Assembly: GCF_001019615.1 (NCBI RefSeq)
Contig: NZ_JNBQ01000001.1
Span: 248,001 to 312,000 of the forward strand
Length of the DNA: 64,000 nt
Direction: 5' to 3'
DNA from: Cellulosimicrobium funkei
GTDB taxonomy: Bacteria > Actinomycetota > Actinomycetes > Actinomycetales > Cellulomonadaceae
Of the stretch, positions 43,142-50,651 are shown piece after piece. Under the pieces are notes generated by a model, which saw only the letters and a list, made by a program, of their open reading frames with translations, was not told the DNA's origin and ran no database searches. Each line of letters opens with the position of its first letter. The first letter of the stretch is position 1. A program made the position numbers and the translations under genes.

Positions 43142-43999
43142 TCAGTCCGCGGCAGGGCCGAAGCGCTCGGTCTTGACGCGCGCCGGGTCGTGGCCGAGCG
43201 AGACGAGCTGGCGGGCGACGGCCTCGACGAAACCCGTCGGCCCGCACACGAAGCACGCGGGCTCGATCTCGGCGGGCCACCCCCACGTGGCGAGGTCGCG
43301 GCGCTCGAGGCGCCCGGGGCCGCGCATCGACCCGAGCGGCGTCGAGCGCGTGAAGACGACCTGGACGTCGAGGCCGTCGTGCGCGGCGGCGAGCCGGTCG
43401 AGGTCGTCGACGTACAGCCGGTCCTCCGGGCGGCGCACCGAGTACACGAGCCGGAACGGCGTGCGGTCGCCGGCGTCGCGGCGGGTCCGCAGCATCGCCA
43501 TGAGCGGCACGAGGCCCGACCCGCCGGCCGCGAGCAGGACCGGCGTCCCGGCGTCGCGCTCCGGGGACCAGACGAACCAGCCGCCGACCGGCCCGCGCAG
43601 CTCGATCGCGTCCCCCACCGCGAAGGCGTCGGTGAGGTACGTCGAGACCTCCCCGCCCGGGACGCGCTGCACGGTCACCTCGACGCGCGCGGGGGAGGAG
43701 GCGCCGTCGTGCACGCCGTTTGTGGCGACGGCGGACACCCCGTCCGCGGCGTCGCCATCGCGCACGGGGGCGCGGGTCGCCGCGCTGCCGATCGAGTAGC
43801 TGCGCTCGGCGGTGTAGCCGTCGGGCGCGGTGAGGCGCAGGTCGACGTGCTGCCCGGCCAGGTGCCCGGGCCAGGCGGGGACCTCGAGGACGAGCGTCCG
43901 CGCGGACGGGCTCTCCTCCCACGCGTCGACGAGCGTCGCGACCTGCCAGCGCGACGGCGTCGCGTACCGGGCGCCGAGGCGGACGGGCGCCTCAGTCAT
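43142..43999 (-). CDS. FAD-binding ferredoxin reductase-like oxidoreductase
   Basis: A 285-residue flavoprotein with an FAD domain (VDLRLTAPDGYTAERSYSIGSA, RxYS motif), the NAD(P)H domain start LLAAGGSGLVPLMAMLR and CFVCGPTGFVEAV near the C-terminus. No 2Fe-2S domain follows. It follows the molybdopterin oxidoreductase gene with an 8-base gap. Such pairs are common in actinobacteria, suggesting that it passes electrons from NAD(P)H to or from the molybdenum enzyme. A TTG at 44011 overlapping the upstream stop is a possible alternative start. Confidence 0.85.
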   Translation of the reverse strand: MTEAPVRLGARYATPSRWQVATLVDAWEESPSARTLVLEVPAWPGHLAGQHVDLRLTAPDGYTAERSYSIGSAATRAPVRDGDAADGVSAVATNGVHDGASSPARVEVTVQRVPGGEVSTYLTDAFAVGDAIELRGPVGGWFVWSPERDAGTPVLLAAGGSGLVPLMAMLRTRRDAGDRTPFRLVYSVRRPEDRLYVDDLDRLAAAHDGLDVQVVFTRSTPLGSMRGPGRLERRDLATWGWPAEIEPACFVCGPTGFVEAVARQLVSLGHDPARVKTERFGPAAD

Positions 44000-44007
44000 C
44001 TCGAGGC

Positions 44008-44607
44008 TCAATCACCCTGGTACCTCTGCTCGCGCCACGGGTCGCCGAGGTCGTGGTAGCCCAGCCGCTCCCAGAAGCCCTGCCGGTCCATGGGCATCAG
44101 CGTGATGCTGTTGACCCACTTGGCCGACTTCCAGAAGTACAGGTGCGGCACCAGCAGCCGGGCCGGGCCGCCGTGCACCGGGTGCAGCGGGGCGCCGTCG
44201 AACGTGTGCACGACCCACGCCTTGCCGCCCAGCAGCTCCGCGACGGGGAGGTTCGTCGTGTAGCCGCCGTAGCAGCCGATCATCGCGAAGTCGGCGGTCG
44301 ACTCGACGTCGGCGAGGAGCGTGTCGAGCGAGACGCCGCGCCACGACGTCCCGAACTTGGACCAGCGGGTCACGCAGTGGATGTCGACGGTCGGCTCGTC
44401 CTGGGGGAGGGCCATGAGGTCCGCCCACGACCAGGCGTGCGTCGTGCCGGTCTCGGTGGTGACGTCGAGCCGCCAGGTCGCGGTGTCGACGCGCGGTGTG
44501 GGCCCCGCCGAGAGCACCGGGAACCCGGTCTCGACGTACTGGCCCGGCGGGAGCGCCACGCCCTGCGGGCGTGGCCGGCCGTGGAAGCCGGGGGTGAGGG
44601 TGCTCAT
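44008..44607 (-). CDS. Sulfite oxidase-like molybdopterin oxidoreductase
   Basis: A 199-residue enzyme with a single SuoX/MsrP-type molybdopterin-binding domain. The conserved molybdenum-ligating Cys is in VDIHCVTRWSKFGTSWRGV; other family stretches are GCYGGYTTNLPVAELLGGKAWV (in part) and GGPARLLVPHLYFWKSAKWV. There is no Tat signal, so it acts in the cytoplasm. It is about half the length of full sulfite oxidases, lacking the dimerisation domain, as is typical of this subgroup. Partner reductase gene lies directly downstream. Confidence 0.9.
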   Translation of the reverse strand: MSTLTPGFHGRPRPQGVALPPGQYVETGFPVLSAGPTPRVDTATWRLDVTTETGTTHAWSWADLMALPQDEPTVDIHCVTRWSKFGTSWRGVSLDTLLADVESTADFAMIGCYGGYTTNLPVAELLGGKAWVVHTFDGAPLHPVHGGPARLLVPHLYFWKSAKWVNSITLMPMDRQGFWERLGYHDLGDPWREQRYQGD

Positions 44608-44646
44608 GGCACACGGTAGGCGCGGTGCCCGACGGCGCGCCAGGGC

Positions 44647-45297
44647 TCAGGCGTTCGCGTCTCCGGTCGGCGGTGCCGCGACGAGGCGCACGACGGCGTC
44701 GCGCAGCCAGGCGCGGTACCGCTCGTCCGACCAGCCCGCCCCCTCGACGAAGTGGGACCAGCCCTCGGGCGCGAGCAGGTAGGAGAGGGCCTCGGCCGCC
44801 TCCTCCCGGGCGGTGTGCGGGCGGAACCCGTGCGCCACGAGCACGTCGACGCTCGCGCGCAGGTCGGCGCGGCGGCGTCCGAGGAGCGCGTCGAGCTCCG
44901 CGGCGACGGCCTCGTCGGAGCGTGCCGCCGACGTGAAGGCGGACCACAGGCCGGCGACGCGGGCGTTCGCCGCCGCGACGAGCGCGACGAGCCCGTCGAG
45001 GAACTCTTCGGGGTCGGTGGTGCCGGCGACCGAGCGACCCTCGGGTCGCTCACCGAGCGACTCCCGACCCTCGGACCCGGCGAACGTGAGCTCGAACGCG
45101 GCGAGGAGCAGTGCGCGCTTGGGCCCGTGCGCCTTGACCGTCTCCAGCGACACGCCCGCGCGCTCGGCGACGCGCGCGAGGGTCGTGCGCTCGTAGCCGC
45201 GCTCGGCGAGCTCCTGTGCGGCGGCGCGGACCACCCGCTCGCGCGTGCGCGCGGCCTGCTCGGCGCGGAGGTCGGACGTGTAGGCGCGCGGGACCAC
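44647..45297 (-). CDS. TetR-family transcriptional regulator
   Basis: A 216-residue regulator with the N-terminal DNA-binding helices RTRERVVRAAAQELAERGYE and TTLARVAERAGVSLETVKAHGPKRALL. The latter is a variant TetR pattern (KAHG rather than YxxF). The gene is divergent from a UGT-type glycosyltransferase with a good promoter in between, so it probably controls that gene and itself. Confidence 0.85.
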   Translation of the reverse strand: MVPRAYTSDLRAEQAARTRERVVRAAAQELAERGYERTTLARVAERAGVSLETVKAHGPKRALLLAAFELTFAGSEGRESLGERPEGRSVAGTTDPEEFLDGLVALVAAANARVAGLWSAFTSAARSDEAVAAELDALLGRRRADLRASVDVLVAHGFRPHTAREEAAEALSYLLAPEGWSHFVEGAGWSDERYRAWLRDAVVRLVAAPPTGDANA

Positions 45298-45299
45298 TA

Positions 45300-45328
45300 T
45301 TGACTACCCCTTGAAGGTGATGAATACT
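45300..45328 (+). promoter_or_regulatory. Promoter of the glycosyltransferase gene
   Basis: TTGACT (45300-45305), 17 bases, AATACT (45323-45328): near-consensus for a -35/-10 pair and unusually AT-rich here. It starts three bases from the divergent TetR start codon, so RNA polymerase and TetR transcription would compete. Confidence 0.65.
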
Positions 45329-45451
45329 CCTGACGGTTGATCGATCTTCTCACACGCCGGCTCCCCACCGGCGACCCCCGCGCAGACGGCCCGGTCCTGC
45401 GCCTTCCGTCCGTCCGGCGCGCCGCGCGCCGCCACGAGAGAGGCACCACCG

Positions 45452-46756
45452 ATGGCCGACGTCCTGCTCTGCTCCACCCCCGTGCACGCCCACGTCACGC
45501 CGCTGCTCGCCGTCACGCGGGCGCTCGTCGCCCGCGGGCACGACGTCCGGTTCCTGACGGGGGCCCGGTTCGCCGCGGCCGTCGAGGCAGCGGGCGCCAC
45601 GTTCCTCGCGCTCCCCGCAGAAGCCGACTTCGACGACCGGGACCTCGCGGCCGCGTTCCCCGGTCGCGCGGGGCGCACCGGACTCGACGCGATCCGGCAC
45701 GACATGCTGGAGATCTTCGTCGGACCCGGCGTCGCGCAGCACCGTGCGGTGGTCGACGCCCTCGCGTCGCGCCCGGCGGACGCCGTGCTCGTCGAGCCGC
45801 TGTTCCTCGGCGCGATGCCGCTCGTGGCGACGCCCGCCGACGGTCGGCCGCCCGTGCTCGCGCTCGGCATCTTCCCGCTCGGGCTGAAGAGCGACCGCAC
45901 CGCGCCGTTCGGCCTCGGGGTCCTGCCCGCGCGCGGACCGCTCGGCGTGGCGCGCAACAGGGTGCTGCACCGGTTCGTCGAGCAGGTCGCGTTCGCCGCC
46001 CCGCAGCGCGCCGCGCAGGACATGGTCCGTGCTGCGGGCGGGGAGCCGAGCGGCACCTTCTTCCTCGGCTGGCCGGCCGACGCGGACGCCGTCGTGCAGC
46101 TCACCGTCCCCGAGCTCGAGTACCCGCGGCCCGACGTCGCGACCCCGGTCCGGTTCGTCGGCCCACCGCGCCCGGCGGCGGGGAGCGGCGACCTCCCGGC
46201 GTGGTGGGGCGACCTCGACACCCGCCGGCCGGTCGTGCACGTCACGCAGGGGACCGTCGCGAACGAGGACCCGACCCAGCTCCTCGTCCCCACGCTGCGC
46301 GCGCTCGCCGACGAGGACGTGCTCGTGGTCGCCGCGACGGGCGGCCGCCCCGTCGGTTCGCTCGGGCCGCTCCCGGCGAACGCGCGCGCGGCCGCGTACC
46401 TCCCGTACGACGCGCTGCTGCCGCGCACGTCGGTCCTCGTGACCAACGGCGGCTACGGCGGCGTCCACCACGCGCTGCGCCACGGCGTTCCCGTGGTCGT
46501 GGCCGGCAAGACCGAGGACAAGGCCGAGGTCGCGGCACGCGTCGCGTGGACGGGCGCCGGTGTGCGGCTGCGGACGAGCACGCCGCGGCCCGCCCAGGTG
46601 CGGCGCGCGGTGCGGCGTCTGCTCGCCGACCCGTCGTACGCGCGGGCCAGCGCACGCATCGGCGAGCGCATCGCCGCCTCGCCGGGCGAGGACGGCGTCG
46701 TCGACGTCGTCGAGGAGGTCGTCGCCGCCCGCGGGGCGTCGCGCGCCGTCCGCTGA
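45452..46756 (+). CDS. UGT/MGT-type glycosyltransferase
   Basis: A 434-residue GT-B glycosyltransferase (GT1). The N-terminal domain begins LLCSTPVHAHVTPLLAVTRALVARGHDV. The C-terminal donor-binding signature is VVHVTQGTVANEDPTQLL and TNGGYGGVHHALRHGVPVV, with Gln/Asp-type contacts near GKTEDKAEVAARV. Members add glucose or another sugar to macrolides, flavonoids or lipids; self-protection against macrolides is one known role. Divergent TetR and downstream O-acetyltransferase suggest a regulated small-molecule modification cassette. Confidence 0.88.
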   Translation: MADVLLCSTPVHAHVTPLLAVTRALVARGHDVRFLTGARFAAAVEAAGATFLALPAEADFDDRDLAAAFPGRAGRTGLDAIRHDMLEIFVGPGVAQHRAVVDALASRPADAVLVEPLFLGAMPLVATPADGRPPVLALGIFPLGLKSDRTAPFGLGVLPARGPLGVARNRVLHRFVEQVAFAAPQRAAQDMVRAAGGEPSGTFFLGWPADADAVVQLTVPELEYPRPDVATPVRFVGPPRPAAGSGDLPAWWGDLDTRRPVVHVTQGTVANEDPTQLLVPTLRALADEDVLVVAATGGRPVGSLGPLPANARAAAYLPYDALLPRTSVLVTNGGYGGVHHALRHGVPVVVAGKTEDKAEVAARVAWTGAGVRLRTSTPRPAQVRRAVRRLLADPSYARASARIGERIAASPGEDGVVDVVEEVVAARGASRAVR

Positions 46757-46774
46757 CGGGGGCAGGATCGGGGG

Positions 46775-47317
46775 ATGCCCAGCGACCTGCTCATGCGCAT
46801 CCACGGCCCCGAGTTCCGCGCCATGTCCGAGAGGGTGCTGCGCGCCACGGAGCTCACCTCGCGGCTCAACGTCCTGCCGTTCGACGACGAGGAGGGCCGG
46901 GCACGGCTGTTCGAGCAGATCCTCGGCCGACCGATGCCGCCGCGCGTGACGATCTACCCGCCGTTCTTCACGGACCACGGCCTGAACCTGGACCTGGGGG
47001 AGCAAGTGTTCGTCAACCAGAACTGCACGTTCCTCGACTACGCGGGCATCCGGCTGGCCGAGCGCGTCATGGTCGCCCCGAAGGTCACGTTCATCACCGT
47101 CGGGCACCCGGTCGACACCGACGACCGCAAGGTCTGGCTGACCGGCGGCCCGATCGACGTGCACGAGAACGTGTGGATCGGCGCCGGCGCGACGATCCTG
47201 CCCGGCGTGACCATCGGTCGCGACGCGGTCGTCGCCGCCGGCGCGGTCGTGACCGACGACGTCCCGCCACGCAGCCTGGTCACCGGCACCAAGGCGGCGG
47301 TGCGTCGCACCTGGTGA
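46775..47317 (+). CDS. Hexapeptide O-acetyltransferase (Maa/LacA-like)
   Basis: A 180-residue left-handed beta-helix acetyltransferase. The LacA-type active site is FITVGHPVDTDDR (catalytic His), with NVWIGAGATILPGVTIGRD and VVAAGAVVTDDVPPRSLVTG. The N-terminal region is a shortened Mac-like domain. It starts 18 bases after the glycosyltransferase stop, so the two probably act on one substrate: glycosylation then acetylation. Followed by tandem hairpins. Confidence 0.88.
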   Translation: MPSDLLMRIHGPEFRAMSERVLRATELTSRLNVLPFDDEEGRARLFEQILGRPMPPRVTIYPPFFTDHGLNLDLGEQVFVNQNCTFLDYAGIRLAERVMVAPKVTFITVGHPVDTDDRKVWLTGGPIDVHENVWIGAGATILPGVTIGRDAVVAAGAVVTDDVPPRSLVTGTKAAVRRTW

Positions 47318-47325
47318 CCGGCGGC

Positions 47326-47452
47326 CTCCGGCTCAGCATGCGTGCTGTGGGTCGTGCTGGAGCCTGCGCTTGCTTCGCTGCGCTCCGGCTCAGCACCGGA
47401 GCTGTCGGTCGTGCTGAAGCCTGCGCTTGCTTCGCTGCGCTCCGGCTCAGCA
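47326..47452. repeat. Tandem 57-bp hairpin repeat between convergent genes
   Basis: A 35-base sequence starting AGCCTGCGCTTGCTTCGCTG occurs identically at 47361 and 47418, period 57; a fragment (CTCCGGCTCAGCA) precedes at 47326. Each copy folds as a hairpin: GTGCTG-AGCC (with one extra base) pairs with GGCTCAGCAC. The last copy reaches into the sdaA stop codon. It probably acts as a double terminator for the convergent acetyltransferase and sdaA genes. Confidence 0.8.
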
Positions 47453-48898
47453 CTCGACGACGTTGACGGCGAGGCCGCCCGTCGAGGTCTCCTTGTACTT
47501 GGTCGACATGTCGACGCCGGTCTGGCGCATCGTCTCGATGACCGTGTCGAGCGAGACGACGTGCGAGCCGTCACCCTGGAGCGCGAGGCGCGCCGCGGAG
47601 ACGGCGGTGCAGGCGGCGATGGCGTTGCGCTCGATGCACGGGACCTGGACGAGCCCGCCGACGGGGTCGCACGTGAGCCCGAGGTTGTGCTCCATCGCGA
47701 TCTCGGCCGCGTTCTCCACCTGCGCCGGGGTGCCGCCGAGCACGGCGCAGATCGCGCCCGCCGCCATGGAGCACGCCGAGCCGACCTCGCCCTGGCAGCC
47801 CGCCTCCGCGCCGGAGATCGACGCGTTGCGCTTGTAGAGCGCGCCGATCGCGGCGGCCGTGAGGAGGTAGGTGCGCATGGCCCGACGCCGGCGCGCGGGG
47901 TCCGCGGCGACGTCCGGGTGGGTGCGCAGGAAGTGCCGACCGACCGCCGGGATGATCCCGGCGGCGCCGTTCGTCGGGGCGGTCACGACCCGGCGCCCGT
48001 CGGCGTTCTCCTCGTTGACGGCCATGGCGAAGGCCTGGAGCCACTCGATCGTGGTGTCGGCGCCGCGCTCGTCCGCGAGCTCGAGGCGCTCGCGCTGGGC
48101 CCGCGCCCGACGGCGGACCTTGAGGCGCCCGGGCAGCACGCCGTCGCGCTCGAGCCCGGCGTCGACGCACGCGCTCATGGTGTCCCAGATCCGGTCGACA
48201 CCCGCCTCGACCTCGGCGGCGGGGCGCAGGGTGGACTCGTTCGCCCACGCGACGGCGGCGATGGACGTGCGCTCGCGCTCGCACAGGGCGAGGAGCTCGG
48301 CGGCGTTGGCGAAGGGGAACGGCACGCCCGACGGCTCGGTCCGGGGGTCGATCGCCTCGCCCGCGAGCTCGGCGCCGAGCTGCGCGGCCTCGTTCGCGGC
48401 GGCGGACTCGAGCTCGGCGGCCGTGAGGACGAACCCGCCGCCCACCGAGTAGTACGCCTCCTCGGCGAGCGGGGCGCCGCTCGCGTCGAGCGCGGTGAAC
48501 CGCATGCCGTTGGGGTGGCCGGGCATGCGGGTCAGCGGCGCGAGGCGCACGTCGTCGCTCGTCATCGTGATGCGGTGCCGGCCCAGCAGCGCGACGGGCG
48601 CGCCCTCGCCCAGCTTCTCCCACGAGCCCGGCACTCGGGCGGGGTCGCACGTCTCGGGGTCGAGGCCGAGCAGCCCCGCGACCACGGCGTCCGGCGTGCC
48701 GTGACCGACGCCCGTCGCCCCGAGCGACCCGCACAGCACGACCCGCAGGCCGGCGACCGCGTCCAGCACGCCGCCGTCCTCCAACGTCGCGACGAAAGCC
48801 TTCGCGGCCCGCATCGGCCCGACGGTGTGCGAGCTCGACGGCCCCACGCCGACGGAGAAGAGGTCGAGGACCGACACGTACGCGCTCATGGAGACCAT
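47447..48898 (-). CDS. sdaA: L-serine ammonia-lyase (L-serine dehydratase), iron-sulfur type
   Basis: A 483-residue single-chain L-serine deaminase that converts L-serine to pyruvate and ammonia. The beta domain begins LDLFSVGVGPSSSHTVGPM; the alpha domain contains NGAAGIIPAV and the cluster cysteines in EAGCQGEVGSACSMAAG and LTCDPVGGLVQVPC, which hold a 4Fe-4S cluster. Length and order match E. coli SdaA. ATG 48898 has GAGG seven bases ahead; ATG 48889 is the alternative. The stop lies within a tandem repeat. Confidence 0.95.
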   Translation of the reverse strand: MVSMSAYVSVLDLFSVGVGPSSSHTVGPMRAAKAFVATLEDGGVLDAVAGLRVVLCGSLGATGVGHGTPDAVVAGLLGLDPETCDPARVPGSWEKLGEGAPVALLGRHRITMTSDDVRLAPLTRMPGHPNGMRFTALDASGAPLAEEAYYSVGGGFVLTAAELESAAANEAAQLGAELAGEAIDPRTEPSGVPFPFANAAELLALCERERTSIAAVAWANESTLRPAAEVEAGVDRIWDTMSACVDAGLERDGVLPGRLKVRRRARAQRERLELADERGADTTIEWLQAFAMAVNEENADGRRVVTAPTNGAAGIIPAVGRHFLRTHPDVAADPARRRRAMRTYLLTAAAIGALYKRNASISGAEAGCQGEVGSACSMAAGAICAVLGGTPAQVENAAEIAMEHNLGLTCDPVGGLVQVPCIERNAIAACTAVSAARLALQGDGSHVVSLDTVIETMRQTGVDMSTKYKETSTGGLAVNVVEC

Positions 48899-48933
48899 GG
48901 TCGCACCTCGTCCCACGATGCGGGCGGTTTTTG

Positions 48934-49578
48934 CTATAGCGAATGGTGTGGCCGGTCGACCCTGCCGAGAACGACGGGGCAGGTCGCGAGGTGGTCGTCC
49001 ACGAGGCCGCAGGCCTGCATCGCGGCATATGCCGTCGTCGGCCCGACGAACCGGAACCCGTGCTTCTTGAGCGCCTTCGAGAGCGCGGTCGACTCGGGGG
49101 TGAGCCCGGGGACGTCGCCCCAGGTCGCGGGGCGCTCGCGACCGGCCGGTGGCGCGAACGACCAGATCAGCTCGTCCAGCGTGCGCCCGCTCTCCTGGAG
49201 CGCCAGCAGGGCGCGCGCGTTGTCGATCGTCGCGGTGATCTTCTGCCGGTTGCGGATGATGCGGGCGTCGCCGAGCAGACGCTCGACGTCGGCCTCGTCG
49301 AACGCGGCGACGGCCGCCGGGTCGAACCCCGCGAAGACCTCGCGGAAGGCGGGGCGCTTGCGCAGCACGGTGATCCAGGACAGGCCCGACTGGAACCCCT
49401 CGAGCGCCAGGCGCTCGAACAGCGCCGTGTCCCCGTGCACCGGGACCGCCCACTCCGTGTCGTGGTACTCCTCGTAGAGCGGGTCGCCGTCGCCGAAGCA
49501 CCGGACGCCGGGCTGCGGGGAGGCGGGCACGTCGTCGGGCACCGCCAGGGGCGTCGGCGGGGTCGTGTCGGTCGTCAT
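48934..49578 (-). CDS. tag: DNA-3-methyladenine glycosylase I
   Basis: A 214-residue base-excision repair enzyme. The TAG zinc site is complete: Cys in VRCFGDGDPLYEEYHDTEW and its His, plus His and Cys in CGLVDDHLATCP, four residues apart as in E. coli Tag. FERLALEGFQSGLSWITVLRKR is the family's helix-hairpin-helix region. It removes 3-methyladenine from alkylated DNA. It precedes sdaA on the same strand, with 35 bases between. Confidence 0.95.
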   Translation of the reverse strand: MTTDTTPPTPLAVPDDVPASPQPGVRCFGDGDPLYEEYHDTEWAVPVHGDTALFERLALEGFQSGLSWITVLRKRPAFREVFAGFDPAAVAAFDEADVERLLGDARIIRNRQKITATIDNARALLALQESGRTLDELIWSFAPPAGRERPATWGDVPGLTPESTALSKALKKHGFRFVGPTTAYAAMQACGLVDDHLATCPVVLGRVDRPHHSL

Positions 49579-49666
49579 GCGTCCACTCTGCCCGGTCCCG
49601 CCGACACGGCGACTGCGCCGTACGCCGGGTGTGGACGGGGACCTCGCGATCGGGGCCTGTGCACGC

Positions 49667-50032
49667 TCACGCTCCCGGAGGCGACGTGGGCGGCAGGCGG
49701 AGGTCCGCGATCGCGCGCAGCGCGTCGAGGTGCGCGCCCAGCGCCGCGCGGCCGGCGCCCGTCAGGCGGACCCACGTGCGCGCCCGGCGACCCGACCGCT
49801 CCTTGGAGATCTCGACGTACCCCGCGGCCTCCAGCACGGTGAGCTGCTTGGACAGCGTCGGGTCGGAGAGCTCGATGGTGTCACGCAGGGTCTTGAAGTC
49901 GGCCTTCTCGACGCCGGACAGCGCCGCGACCACCGAGAGGCGCACGGGGGAGTGGATCACCTCGTCGAGGGTGTGGCGTGGGTGGTGCTCGGCGGCGTCG
50001 CCCGTCGACGACCCGGTGGGCTCGGTCGTCAC
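49667..50032 (-). CDS. Winged-helix transcriptional regulator
   Basis: A 121-residue DNA-binding protein: HTLDEVIHSPVRLSVVAALS then FKTLRDTIELSDPTLSKQLTVLEAAGYVEI and RTWVRLTGAGRAALGAHLDAL, the winged-helix pattern of the HTH_34/MarR-ArsR-like group. No metal-binding cysteines. It overlaps the upstream membrane protein gene by GTGA, so the two are co-translated; the palindromic promoter of that gene (around 50511-50535) is a likely target. Confidence 0.8.
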   Translation of the reverse strand: MTTEPTGSSTGDAAEHHPRHTLDEVIHSPVRLSVVAALSGVEKADFKTLRDTIELSDPTLSKQLTVLEAAGYVEISKERSGRRARTWVRLTGAGRAALGAHLDALRAIADLRLPPTSPPGA

Positions 50033-50499
50033 GCCGTCACCGCCGTCTCCCGTGGCGCGGGGATCCACGCCGCGAGGAGCAGCGGGACGGCGCTGACGAG
50101 CGCCGCGGGGACCCAGAACGCGACCTCGCCGGCGAACCGGTCGAGACCGACGAAGAGCGTCGCGCCGTAGACGACGGCCCAGGCGCCGGCACCGAGGGCC
50201 AGTCGCGGGCGCGCGCCGGCGACCATGGCTCCCTGGCGCGCGGCCCAGGTGACGCCCACGGTCACGAGCAGCGCCCAGGCGCTCATGCCGACCACGAAGC
50301 CGGCCCGGCCACCGAGGCCGAGCGCGAGCACCAGGCAGACGCTCGCTGCGGCCCAGCCCGTGAGGTAGAGGCGGACCCATCGCCAGGCCCTGGCGCGGGT
50401 GGAGGCGGCGAGCCGCGACGCGTCCGCCAGCGCCGAGGAAGCCTCGGCGGGGCTGGGCGCGGTGCGGGAGGGCGTGTCGTCGGTGCTCATGGATGCCAT
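50029..50499 (-). CDS. Hypothetical four-helix membrane protein
   Basis: A 156-residue protein with an N-terminal polar region of about 40 residues and four hydrophobic helices (about 43-62, 66-86, 100-118, 128-147). Unknown function; typical of small membrane proteins linked to HTH_34 regulators. The upstream 50505-50540 stretch has AGTTTCC twice, 19 bases apart, around CCAAATTGG, in an AT-rich patch that is probably the promoter and operator. ATG 50490 is an alternative start. Confidence 0.6.
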   Translation of the reverse strand: MASMSTDDTPSRTAPSPAEASSALADASRLAASTRARAWRWVRLYLTGWAAASVCLVLALGLGGRAGFVVGMSAWALLVTVGVTWAARQGAMVAGARPRLALGAGAWAVVYGATLFVGLDRFAGEVAFWVPAALVSAVPLLLAAWIPAPRETAVTA

Positions 50500-50651
50500 T
50501 CAAGCACCCAGTTTCCAAATTGGCAACTAGTTTCCTCGGGGAGTTCTGCCGATGGCCGGGCGTCAGTCGTCCAGGGCACACTGGGTCCCGGCCGGGTGCA
50601 CCCGGCGCGATGACGCCGTCGTCCCGACCATCGTCTCCCCGAGGAGCAGCC

